Source of the DNA: Struthidea cinerea
Lineage: Eukaryota; Chordata; Aves; Passeriformes; Corcoracidae
Length of the DNA: 64,000 nt
Assembly: GCA_013397865.1 (NCBI GenBank)
Contig: VZTI01005061.1
Location: 661,032 to 725,031, forward strand
Direction of reading: 5' to 3'
The notes beneath the pieces are model-generated. The model searched no databases, was not told where the DNA came from, and worked only from the letters and a program-made list of their open reading frames with translations. Of the stretch, positions 54,501 to 64,000 are shown one piece after another. A program made the translations under genes and the position numbers. Numbering within the stretch: the first letter of the stretch is position 1; every line of letters starts with the position of its first letter.

Positions 54501-57500
54501 GCTTCTTGTATGGTCCTGGGAGCACACAGGAGAGAAATTTCAAGTTATCCTATATGAGAAAATAAGCTTTTCTGTAGCTCTACATAGGTGTAGTTTGCCT
54601 ATCACTTTCTTTGCCTCCAAAAGCTGGTCTAGATGCTCCTAAAGCATTTGGGTTTTTTTTCTCAATCAGGAAAAAAACTCAACACTCTGAAAACTGTACT
54701 TTTTTAATAGACTAATAAATCACCGTGAAATAAGTTACATAAATGGATTTGCAACATCAAGTTGCCTGGAGATGTTGTCTTTTACTCCAGAAACATCTTA
54801 ATGTACTTCAAAATTACTCAAAGGCTTTTATTACAAATTGAAAAATCAGACCTTAAAGACCTCGTCTTACAACACAACAGCAATTATCTAAGCAGTTTTC
54901 CATATCCACACTATATGTTAAGAAGACCAAAAGAAGAAATATTACTCTTCTGTCCTAGATCAGATTTATTGCAAAGAATGGGCTTTATTTAGAGTAATTT
55001 TGTCATACAAATGACTAGATGTTGTGGATTATTTTCAGGGTAACATACTCTTTGTTGGATCAAAGTGTTTTTAAAGTTGTAGTTTCACCTGCACAGCAGT
55101 GCCCTTTCTTCACCTGTATTTATGCGTTTCAGTTCAGAGTGAACTGGAATCAACTGGGCAATCCAATTTTCTTTTTTCCCATTGTGGTTTTCTTTACATG
55201 GGGATTTCAAGAGTGCTAATGAGTGACCTCATGCTTGTGTGGCTGCCCAAACATGGATCTCAGGTGCCCAAATGGATCACATCATTTCTCTCACCCCTTT
55301 CTCATTAGTGCCAATGAGGGCTGGGAGTTGCCATTTCATCAGACCTTCCCTTCTCCTGTTCTTCACTCAGGCAGGATTTGAGTCTCATGAAGAGGAGCAG
55401 GTGGTGTTGGGCAGTACAAACCAGTGGGCCAACAAGCAGTGCTGCTTGGATTTTCACTGTACTATAATATTCTGTCCTGATATTCTGCTTCTGTTATGAG
55501 GACAGAAGGGATCTTACTTTTGTGGTTTTGAAAAAGGGAGGGAAAATCATCTTCTTTTCTTTTTTTTCTTCTTTTGTGCTATACCCCTGACTTGTGGATG
55601 TTTTCATGTAGGAAGCACTGCAAGAATGGAGCTGAATTGTCAGAGCTGAGATAGGCTCCCCATGTCTATCACAGAAGTCCTTCAAGCTGCAGGTGTTCCT
55701 GGGCTCTACCTGCCTCTGTGAAATGGGGAGAGCATGACTTATGTGACAGGGCCCCCATGAGTGTTCATGAAGCAGAGGTTCCTCAGATGCATGGCATGAC
55801 TATGTTGTTGCACTCTCAGCTGCAGCCCTGACCTCCTATGGATTTTGGCATTTCTTTCTTCTTCAGGACTTTTTCCAGCTGTACTTGTTTACTGACCTAA
55901 AATTTTTCCAAGTTTTGCAAAGTAATGAGAACCAAGATTAATACAAAGAAAACATGTTTTCATTAGAAGTTTAGTGTCTTCCACTGATCGCTTTGCTTGA
56001 TATCTCAGGCTTGGTTCAAAGTCAGGCTTTTTTGGGATCGTTGGCAGCAGGAGCTTGAGCCAAGATCCACAATAAAAAACTCCCAAGTTTTATTTAGGTG
56101 CCTGATTTCCCAGAGATTACAGATGGACGTTAGGTCCCTGAAAACCTTTGTGGAGCTTGGCCTTGAGGCCTAAGCAAAGAGGTGGCAGGAAAACCTCTCC
56201 TGCTCTAATCTAGTGAGAAAACTGTCTAAATGCAGTACAGATCCTCCTTCTCCTTCCAACTCCTATAAGGGCTAGAGCAGAGGAAAGCCCCATAGGATTT
56301 TCCATAACCCTATTCTAGTAGGGATCTGCTAGTTGACATCTGTGTGGAAGAAGCTGGACATGATAGGGCAAAGAGATATTTTGGTTCGTGGCTTATCAAC
56401 AGAGCGAAGGATTTCTATGTCATCAGGGTTTATTTCTGAGAGAAAGGTGTTTTCCTTTCTTTTACAGTGGCTGCCACTGAGCCTGAAGGATTGTATTTGC
56501 TTTCAGTGAATTTCAATCAATCCTCATTCAGTGCAAATAAGTCACAATCCCACTTTCCCCTTTTCTCCAGTCCCCCACAGAGCCTTGCCCTCTCCCTTCA
56601 CCTGGAGCATGTGCTGGTAGCAGGTGAAATCAGCTCTTTCAAAACTCTTGCCACAACCTCTCCTTGTACAAAGTCCCCAGCTAATCAGCGCCTTGGCCGC
56701 TCCAACACTCGGTAATTACACTGCAGGGCTGCTGTGTGGGAAGCACAGCACTGACAAAATGTTGCATCTCCGAAGATGTAAGAGTGAAGGATAAAAGGGA
56801 AAAGCAAGACTTTTAATAGAAACATTAGTCATAGTTAAATTGCAGTGCCGTGGCACTGTGCTGTTGTTTCTTTGTGTCTCTAAAAATACCCTCTAGTGGC
56901 TTGGTTATTCATGCAGCGAGCAAGGGAAGGGAGAGCTGGGCTCTGGAAAAGGCTTTGGCAGTCCTGGGCAGAGCCCCTCTGCCCTGGCATGGGGGCTTGG
57001 AGGGGCAGGGCACTGTGGGTGGACAATTTCCCATGGCAGCATGTCAGTGAACGAGGGTTTCCTGGCATTCCTGCTCCAGCCCCGAGCTTCCACTGGCACA
57101 GCGGTGGCACATGAAGGGAGAGGGTTGGCTCGGCTGTCTCCTGGACACTCTGGCAGCCAGTGCAGGGCACGGAGGCCTCAGGCCCCGCTGAGGGGTGACC
57201 CCGGCTGCGAAGGCGCCGGGCCAGTCGCGGCTCTGACACACAGAGTGTTTCCAGGCGGAATGCGATGCAGCAGCTGAAGCAGGGCTGGCGGGGCCGCAGG
57301 CAGTAGCCATCAGCAGGGAGCTGCTAGCCCAGCTAGCCGTGACTCACTGGGGCAGGCAGGCTGCGGCAGCTCCGTCACTGCCTCGCCCGCGGGCATTTTT
57401 ATCGCCGTGTGAGGGGGGAGCCGAGTGCCACAGACCAGCCCGGGCCAGCTGATCCCTGCAGCGCCTTTCGCCCGGGGTCTGACAGATCACACGGCCGGCC

Positions 57501-57958
57501 CGGGCTGTTTAACAGTCTGTGTCTGAAATGGCACCAGAGTCCTACGATACGCCTTGGTGATCATGACGTGTATTTGCATTTCTGCTTTTTTAAATTTTTG
57601 CTCCAGTAATTTCCAGGCTCAAGCTCCTGGCTATTTCAGTTACAGATGGCTTGTGGTTTGCTTCCCACGACAGGATGAGCACAGCCCTGCAAGCCATGCT
57701 ATCTGGGCTCGGGAGCCATCTCTCCCATTAGGAAGGGCTAAGTAGATTTGGTGAGCCAGCTGGGCCTGCTGCCACGAGGCAGTCACGTCTCTGCTCGCCC
57801 TTGTCCTGCAGCCACCATCCCCCATCACCTTCCTCCAGCCCCTGTGCAGCATGCACACAGACCCGCGCTGCAGGATGCGGGTGGCTCAAATGCAGTTTGT
57901 AATCTGTAAAACAAACAAGGATTTTGTGTCTATTTGATGGTTTTTTCCTCTCATGCAG
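51577..57958 (+). other. ADCY5: Intron between the probable exons 11 and 12
   Basis: A 6.4-kb intron. Most is ordinary AT-rich sequence without recognised repeats. Its 3' part changes character: about 56900-57560 becomes GC-rich, with a CpG-dense core at about 57160-57520, annotated separately. The acceptor of the next exon is preceded by TTTTTTCCTCTCATGCAG. Confidence 0.8.
57160..57520. promoter_or_regulatory. Intragenic CpG-rich island in intron 11
   Basis: I count about 27 CpG dinucleotides between 57181 and 57510, against a strong CpG shortage in the surrounding introns. The segment is rich in GC-box-like and GGCCGG/CCCGGG strings. It lies 0.4-0.8 kb upstream of exon 12 inside ADCY5. Retained CpGs usually mean an unmethylated germline region such as a promoter or enhancer. 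I see no convincing TATA box or initiator placed to define a start site and no exon in it. It could drive a short ADCY5 transcript or an antisense RNA, or be an enhancer; a simple GC-rich drift patch is also possible. Confidence 0.6.
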
Positions 57959-58075
57959 CTTTTCCCAGTTCCTCTCCAGACTCTTTCTAAGAAGATTGTA
58001 CAGTCCAGGACCAATAGTACCTTAGTTGGAGTCTTTGCCATTATCCTGGTTTTTCTGTCTGCCTTTGTCAACATG
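57959..58075 (+). CDS. ADCY5: ADCY5 exon (probably exon 12): cytoplasmic loop and M9
   Basis: A 117-nt exon of 39 whole codons, phase 0 on both sides. LFPVPLQTLSKKIVQSRT is a short basic cytoplasmic loop. It is followed by NSTLVGVFAIILVFLSAFVN, the M9 span, and a final Met. The acceptor ATGCAG is strong; the donor ATG|gtatgt is fair. The basic loop on the inner side fits the positive-inside rule. Differences from the mammalian sequence I recall, such as SKKIVQ for SRKIVR, are conservative. Confidence 0.95.
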
Positions 58076-58810
58076 GTATGTCCATTATTTCCTTTTGATC
58101 CATTCAGTTCTGCATTGTTTTCTTATTGGTGCTCTGCAGCATCGTGACCCTTAAAACCGCTGAGTTTAACACGATTCTGCCTAGGACTGACAGCATCTGA
58201 GGTCAGTGCCCTTTGCTTTTTGGGCACAGAAAAGAAATGGGAGCCCAGCAGCTCCATCCCTAGAGCCCATTATATGCCTGGCACTGATTTGTGCCCAGGT
58301 CCTATTGTAATTCTTTAAATGTTTCTGCTCCAAGTACAGGAGCCAGCCTGAAGCGTATCCCTGCAGGAAGGGCTGGCACAAGGATGATGTGTTATTTAAC
58401 TCCCACCACACTGAGTGGGACGTAAGTGTTCCTTGGGCTTTGTGCCAGCCCCTGCATGGTGCTGCCTCCTGCTCCAAGTGCAGGGATCAGCTCATGGGCA
58501 TGGTGACCTCTCTGTTTTGAGTTGCACTTTTGGGACCGAGGTGGTCTGGCTGTGCAATCAAACACCACTGCTGAGTTCAGGCTCAGAGAGAGACTGGCTG
58601 TTCTCTAGGGCCTGGATTTTGTTAATTAATATTTTGGGGGAGAAAAAACATAGGCATTGCACATGCAATAAAACATAAGCTGATGATTTCATGTTGCATA
58701 TTTTGTACACTGCTACAGCCATTTCCAAGCAGCTTTTTAATTGATATAAACTATTTTGTTTTCTTCTCTCTATCTGTGCTGTGGAGCTTAATACCATCTT
58801 TGTTTTCCAG
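58076..58810 (+). other. ADCY5: Intron between the probable exons 12 and 13
   Basis: A 735-nt intron with no repeat or extra exon recognised. It ends in GTTTTCCAG. Confidence 0.8.
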
Positions 58811-58975
58811 TTCATGTGCAGCACTGTGGATCTTACCAGCTGCATGGCTGCTGAATACAACATCACTCCTGACCGGGTGGACATATGCCTTATCAGCAAC
58901 CTGACTTCCAACTACAGCCTGGGCACCTTGCAGGGATTCTGTGACAGTCCTTTGCCCAACTGCAACTTCCCAGAG
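58811..58975 (+). CDS. ADCY5: ADCY5 exon (probably exon 13): extracellular loop between M9 and M10
   Basis: A 165-nt exon of 55 whole codons, phase 0 on both sides. It encodes essentially the complete outer loop. Three N-glycosylation sequons are visible: NIT (58859-58867), NLT (58898-58906) and NYS (58910-58918). There are five cysteines, residues 3, 11, 26, 44 and 51 of the exon, able to form disulfides. The first half (residues 2-40) differs a lot from mammalian type 5 as I recall it, while the end QGFC-PNCNFPE is kept and length is identical (55 residues). Rapid change fits an outer loop free of catalytic constraint. The acceptor is TTTTCCAG; the donor GAG|gtattt is the weakest in the window. 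Confidence 0.93.
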
Positions 58976-61264
58976 GTATTTCTTGAAAAACATGGGTTTC
59001 AGAGGTTGTTCTGGAGAAAGGCTGTAAAACCTGTGTGAATAAATCTCAGTGATTCTGAGGAAAGCAAGGTTTTTCCTGACTGACATTACAGGACTGACAC
59101 AGGCTACTACACTCAGACTTAAGTGTCTGAAGTTATTATCATGAATCCACATTAATGTTTAAGTTCCTTCAGGGCTGAATAATTAGTAGTCTTTTATGAT
59201 AGTGGGGCCTGCCTGTAGCAGGAGAAATGTCCTTTCTCCATGAGGTCGTTAATAGCATGCAGAACTGCAAGTCATTTCAAAGGAGTTTGTGGGTGCTCAG
59301 CTTTATCTGAAAATCAGTTCTCTGAAAATCAATGTCTAGTCATAGATTTGACCCCTTCCTCCATTGTTTTATATCGTGATGAAAAACTCTGCTTATATAT
59401 TCTTTCCCAAGGTATGGTGAGTTCTGGCCTCAGACAGATAAGCAAATGGTGGTCTGCTTTGATTTGCAATGCAAGTCTTACCTCTTCAGGACATCTTGTT
59501 TAGAAAAAATTAAAATGCTTCTAATGGAAAGAAAACCCCAAACCCACAACCCAAACCAGCCCAAATATGTTTTACACACTGGTAGAATACTTTGCAAAGG
59601 AAAATAAAATAATCTTTTTGCGTAGTTATTCAAGACCTTTCTCCAAGTTTTTAGGTCAGGACTGTTACATGTGTTGTCTGCTGGAAATTGAAAAGGAAAA
59701 ACAACTCTGTCTAGGATGGAGGTAGAATTTATGTCAAGGTCATCTGGATTTATGGGGACTTGACAGATTTATGGTGGATCTGTTACCATCCAGATGTCCA
59801 AGGTGCTACTGAAAGTCCTGGTATCCTACTGAACATATTTCCATTTAACTTAACAGGAATATGGTCCTTATGTGATTCAGTGAGGTTTCTGAGACCACCA
59901 TTACTGCGGCTTTCAGCCTTGCAGAGGCTTTAGTGTGTCCACAGAAAGACCCAGGAGCAGAATCTGGCACAGTGGAGAAATAGAAACAGTCTGTGCCCAC
60001 CATGAATTTGTATGGACTACTGGTCCAGGACAGGGAGGAATTTTAAGCAATGAGGAATAACCTTTTTCCATACCGAGGTTGCTCCAGCAGCCTTGAGCCA
60101 GGTCCTGCTGTTCAGGGGGCTAAGAAGTGAGGAGTCCCTCCCCTGCACTCTGCAAGGCACATGCTGGATCTGCTACAGGTGTTGTTGCCTGTTGTTCCCA
60201 GTGTCCATTCAGGAGACGGTGGAATCCTACCCCTCAGTCACAGGGAACATCCACCCTTTCTCTAGAAGCTGAGGAGTCAAGTACAAGCTGTACAAGTTAC
60301 TTTCTCTAATTTAATATATCAGTGATGACTATTAATAAATGAGCTCAGAACGTAAGCATATTTCTACTTCAACTAGGGCTTGCTTTTAACTGAAAGGATG
60401 GATTGCCTCAGGCACATGATATGGGGTTTTTGCCAGAAATAGGCCTGTCCAGACAGAGTGGAAGCTTAAATCTTCACAGATTTGATAGCAGGAAGGTGGT
60501 GAGCTGGATAACATGCCTCTCTTCATTTTGCATCCCTGCTATCTTTCCCAGGAGCCATAAATGGCACCCGCAGTCTGCAGTCACACTGGGGAAGCACTGG
60601 CATGCTGGACACTCAGCTCCTGGCCTGGCAGGAGCTGCTGCCCCACCACCTGGGTGTGACAGAGGTGCTCCACAGCCACACATGTGCACGTCTGCAGCTG
60701 CTGGCAGGACAAACTATCATGGGGTGGGCATGGGGACGTTTGTCCAGCCTGTACCTTGCAGATGGAGCCAGTGTGTCACGTCAGCGGGGACGGGGCTTTC
60801 CCATTGGCCCCAAGTGGGCATCTGTCCAGGAGTGTGAACTGCCAATACCCTTGGTCCTATGTGTTGTACAGATATGGAAATTTGAGTCCAGAATTTGACC
60901 TTAAAGCACAACTTAATCCAGCATAACTGGGTGATTCTTTCTGCTGATTTAGTGACTGTGTCCAGGGAAAAGCTGTGTCACAACCCTTGGGTGTCCAGCT
61001 GTGAGCCCTGCGCCTCTTGAGTGTAAAGCACTTAATGCCTGAAGAAAAATGCCACTGAATTTCCTCTTTATCCATTCAGTTTTAACTTCTGTAATGTGGG
61101 AGAATCCCACAGGCAGCCCCAGGTTTATGTGTTTGGTCAGCTCAACTACGTAACTACCAATCGCTTTCTATTCCTCTGTTTAGGTTCCTTTGTTTTCACT
61201 TTTGATTTATCCAGCTGACACTCATCTCTCTTCTGTTTTTTTTCCCATTTTTGTCTTTATACAG
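58976..61264 (+). other. ADCY5: Intron between the probable exons 13 and 14
   Basis: A 2.3-kb intron. No mobile element was recognised. Open frames around 60.4-60.9 kb are in a mildly GC-rich stretch but overlap each other in several frames and match no family I know. The 3' splice region is a long T-rich tract ending TTTATACAG. Confidence 0.8.
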
Positions 61265-61440
61265 TACTTTACCTACAGTGTCTTATTGAGTCTCCTGGCC
61301 TGCTCTGTGTTCCTGCAGATCAGCTGTATTGGAAAATTGATCCTTATGTTAATCATTGAATTTATATATGTTCTCATTGTGGAAGTGCCAGGGGTCAACC
61401 TTTTTGACAATGCAGATCTCCTGGTTACAGCTAACACCTA
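61265..61440 (+). CDS. ADCY5: ADCY5 exon (probably exon 14): membrane segments M10 and M11
   Basis: A 176-nt exon: 58 codons plus two bases (TA) of a codon finished in the next exon. YFTYSVLLSLLACSVFLQIS is M10; LILMLIIEFIYVLIVEVPG is M11. They are joined by the short loop CIGK, and the exon ends NLFDNADLLVTANT on the outer side before M12. The donor reads TA|gtaagt, so unspliced RNA has a TAG stop exactly at the junction. The following exon, with M12 and the start of C2, was searched for to 64000 and not found. It therefore lies beyond the window. Confidence 0.96.
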
Positions 61441-62419
61441 GTAAGTGCCTTTCACTTCTGAAATCTTCACCTGATTTCTTTCCCACAGTGATTTCAGTGT
61501 GGCATTAGGTGGATGGGAGTGCAAGCAAGGGAAGTGCAGGATGCCAGAGAAGGCATGGCTGGAAGATAAAGCTTTGCCAGTGCTGCTCTCCGTCTCTGAA
61601 GAGTTGGAGAATACAGTTCCCTTTAACATCTTTTTAATGTGGGATTTGACTAATGAACTATCTATTAATAACAGAATATAACTGGAATCGGAGTGGATCT
61701 GTATTTCCTTTTTTCCAGAAACTGGGAGCTGTAGTTAGTCATTCTTAATTCTGGTATTACACTCCCAATATAGAAATGTCATTCCTCAAATGAGAAAAAA
61801 AAATCCTCCAACAAACTTGAGCTCCCTCAGGGATGGGATAATGAACCACCACGATATATCAAACCCAGCTTGGGGTGGTGGAATGGTGGTGCTTGATCTT
61901 TGGCCAGCGATCTCCTGCCAGTTGCTGGACACATGCCCTTGTTTGAAAAGCCAGTATCACAGCTGGGCTCAACACAATTCCCAGCAGAAGGGTCTGGGCT
62001 CAGTGGGAGTGGACAGTTGGCCTTTTACTTACAAAAGCTGGTTTGTCATCAGGTCACACATTAATCCCAGTGGCAGCCTCCTTCCACTGCCATGGTGGTT
62101 CCCCATTTCCTGGAGGCCACACCAGGGAAGGAAGTTTGGCACATCCACAAGCCTGTCCTCCTCCACAAGTTTTGTTTCTCGCTGGGAATTGCGTCGTCGT
62201 GTTAACTGCTTGTTTTGATGATTTCCCCTTGTAGGCAACAATTGTACTTAAATGTGAGTGAATCAAATGATGCCAATTTAGGTGAACTGTTTGTCAAGGC
62301 TGATAGCTGTGGTTGCTCCTGCCTTGGACAGGAGGGTGGTTGAGATTCCTGTGGCCCTTCCCAGTGCTACCTTGTGTGTTATGAAATAGCTTCGGTAGTT
62401 GCTCAAATTTCTGGATGGT

Positions 62420-62471
62420 CATTAACCATCAGCCCTTCAAGTCACCATTAACCATCAACCCTTCAAGCCTG
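62420..62471. repeat. Two-copy tandem repeat, 26-bp period
   Basis: CATTAACCATCAGCCCTTCA followed by AGTCAC is repeated head to tail with one change (CAGCCC to CAACCC) and a different last few bases. The copies are nearly identical, implying a recent duplication. Confidence 0.85.
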
Positions 62472-62969
62472 ATGCACCTGGTTACTCCTCTCCTTCACAT
62501 GACTATTCCATGATTTCAGCATTCCCGTGTGCCCAGTAATAATTTATGGATATACAGATTTTGCTGGCATTGCCTATTAATGGAAGTGTAGCTTTTGCTG
62601 CCATTGGCAGTAATCACTTAAATTATTTTGTTAACTCAAGTGAGTGAAATTAGGTAGGAAACCCCATGGAGTTTTCTGTAGGGAGGTATAGGGAGAATGA
62701 GGTTTTCTTCCTTTTTTTTCAGATATTAGGTGTTCCATCAGCAGAAGCTATTTAGCATTTTCTAACACAATTAGTGAAATAAAAGCATTTTATATCTCAA
62801 ACATAATTTCATTCTTGTAAGTCAAGCACTAAGTGAAATTACAGCACTTGGAAGTATCATTTACATCACTTCACAATCAGAATGTCAGTAATAAAGTGGA
62901 GAAGGTTAGCATGTTTTCCCAGAAATAGCTTTCTGTGATGCTGTATTATCTCTCACTAAATGGGATTTG

Positions 62970-63548
62970 TGTGCTGGTTCAGCCCCAGCTGCAGCTCAGC
63001 CCCACACAGCCACTTGCTCACTGCCCTGTGCTGGGATGGGGAAGAGAGTTGGAAGGGGAAAAGTGAGAAAACTCACAGGTTGAGATAAAGACAGTTAATT
63101 GGGACAGAAAAGAGAGAAAATAGTAATAATAATAATAATAATAATTTAAGTAATAATAATAATAATTTAATTAGAATAGACAAAACAAGTGATGCACAGT
63201 ACAAATGCTCACCAGTTGCCAACTGATGCCCAGCCAGTTCCTGAGCAGCAGCTCCAGGCCAGATTTCCCCCAACTCCCATACTGAGCTTGATGCCATATG
63301 GTATGGAACATTCCTTTGGCCACTTGGGGTCAGCTGTCCTGGCTGTGTCCCCTCCCAACATCTTGTGTCCCTCCAGCCTGCTTGCTGGGGTTGTTGAGGA
63401 GCTGAAAAGTCCTTGACTTAGTATAAACACTACTTAGCAACAACTAATACATCAGTGTGTTATCAGCAGCATTCTCATACTTAATCCAAAACACAGCACT
63501 ACACCAGCTAGGGAGAAATTTAACTCTATTCCAGTGGAATCCAGGACA
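62970..63548 (-). mobile_element. Complete solo LTR of an avian ERVL-like retrovirus-derived element
   Basis: The 579-bp element starts TG and ends CA and is flanked on both sides by the identical 5-bp duplication ATTTG (62965-62969 and 63549-63553). Read on the minus strand it begins TGTCCTGG, contains TTGGATTAAGTATGAGAATG, ACACACTGATGTATTAGTTG and GACACAGCCAGGACAGCTGA, and ends in a GCTGAACCAGCACA-type terminus. These are blocks of a very common avian LTR family. A TAA-rich tract (63120-63168) and ATTAAA-like signals lie in its 3' part. There is no internal viral coding sequence, so this is the product of LTR-LTR recombination. A five-base duplication fits class III (ERVL). Confidence 0.9.
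63120..63168. repeat. Interrupted TAA microsatellite inside the solo LTR
   Basis: Two runs of TAA units, eight and about six, are separated by TTTAAG. They lie within the LTR, where this family normally carries a shorter A/T-rich tract, so the run is probably an expansion of an inherited LTR segment. Confidence 0.85.
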
Positions 63549-64000
63549 ATTTGTTTTGTCCAAAGAGCTCTGTGGATGGCTATTTATTGCCCCAGTGTCT
63601 GGAAGGCCATTTGTGTGTTGTGGGAAAAGGGAGCTCAGCATGTAGCACAGAGTTCAGAGATGGACCTCATTGTCCAGCTGATACTAAAAAAAAAAAGCCA
63701 CCATGACCTCATACTACTTTAATTGGGTGCCCATTGTAGCTACATAATTAGTGTCTGCTCTGCAGCCATTATGGTACTCTGACTAATTAGAAGTGATGCA
63801 GATGTCACTTCACACTTCTGTGTACAAACCAACCCAGCATGCAAGCAGCTGAAAGGCTGATTACAGCGCGTTGGGAGTTGCTAGATTTGACTGCAGCCAC
63901 ACCAGTGTGTGACACATGGAGTGTAACTGGATGCACAGGGCTATCATGTGTTACCTTTTTCCTGTGCAGAAGATAAAACTAATGCATTGGTTTAAAGATG

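Larger units (their letters stand above)
61441..64000 (+). other. ADCY5: Intron following the last exon in the window (5' part)
   Basis: At least 2.6 kb of intron. It holds a two-copy tandem repeat at 62420-62471, AT-rich repeat-free sequence at about 62560-62930, and a complete solo LTR at 62970-63548. An A-run of 11 lies near 63687. No exon was recognised. Confidence 0.8.

Noticed and set aside
61441..64000. Possible presence of the next exon (M12 and start of C2)
   Set aside because: No stretch encodes an ATKVALKV- or QQVESTARLDFLWK-like sequence; the interval is intron and LTR.

Overview
This is vertebrate nuclear DNA, almost certainly from a bird and quite likely a songbird or other neoavian. 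There is no bacterial gene layout: coding sequence is a set of short exons with GT-AG introns. The dispersed repeats are CR1 retroposon tails, the typical avian/reptilian LINE, plus one solo LTR of a common avian ERVL-like family with its 5-bp target duplication intact. The species call is inference from repeats; the avian call is firmer than the order.

The only gene I can support is the middle of ADCY5 (adenylate cyclase type 5) on the + strand. Twelve exons between 15609 and 61440 splice to 1494 nt: one leading base, 497 complete codons and two trailing bases, with no internal stop and a matching phase at every junction. By analogy with the human gene they are probably exons 3-14; that numbering is from memory and provisional. 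Exons 1-2 (N-terminus, membrane segments M1-M6, start of C1a) lie left of the window. The remaining exons (M12 and the C2 catalytic half) lie to the right.

Layout: 1-15608 is the tail of a long intron. Exons 3-6 (15609-20135) encode most of the C1a catalytic domain, with both metal-binding aspartates. Exons 7-9 (29181-47039) encode the C1b linker and include a 23-nt microexon at 42324-42346 between introns of 13.0 and 4.5 kb. Exons 10-14 (48685-61440) encode membrane segments M7-M11 and the glycosylatable loop between M9 and M10. 61441-64000 is the start of the next intron and holds the solo LTR.

The exons belong to one transcript and one protein, a plasma-membrane enzyme that converts ATP to cAMP under G-protein control. 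About 97% of the window is intron. Within it I found seven CR1-type fragments, the LTR, simple and short tandem repeats, a CpG-rich island 0.4-0.8 kb upstream of exon 12, a second GC-rich patch in intron 6, and a near-perfect 21-bp stem hairpin in intron 7. I found no second protein gene, tRNA, rRNA or CRISPR. Nothing here is clearly a new biological system. The best leads are the obligatory microexon, the frame-neutral loop exon 13 with a weak donor, the intragenic CpG island and the intron 7 hairpin.
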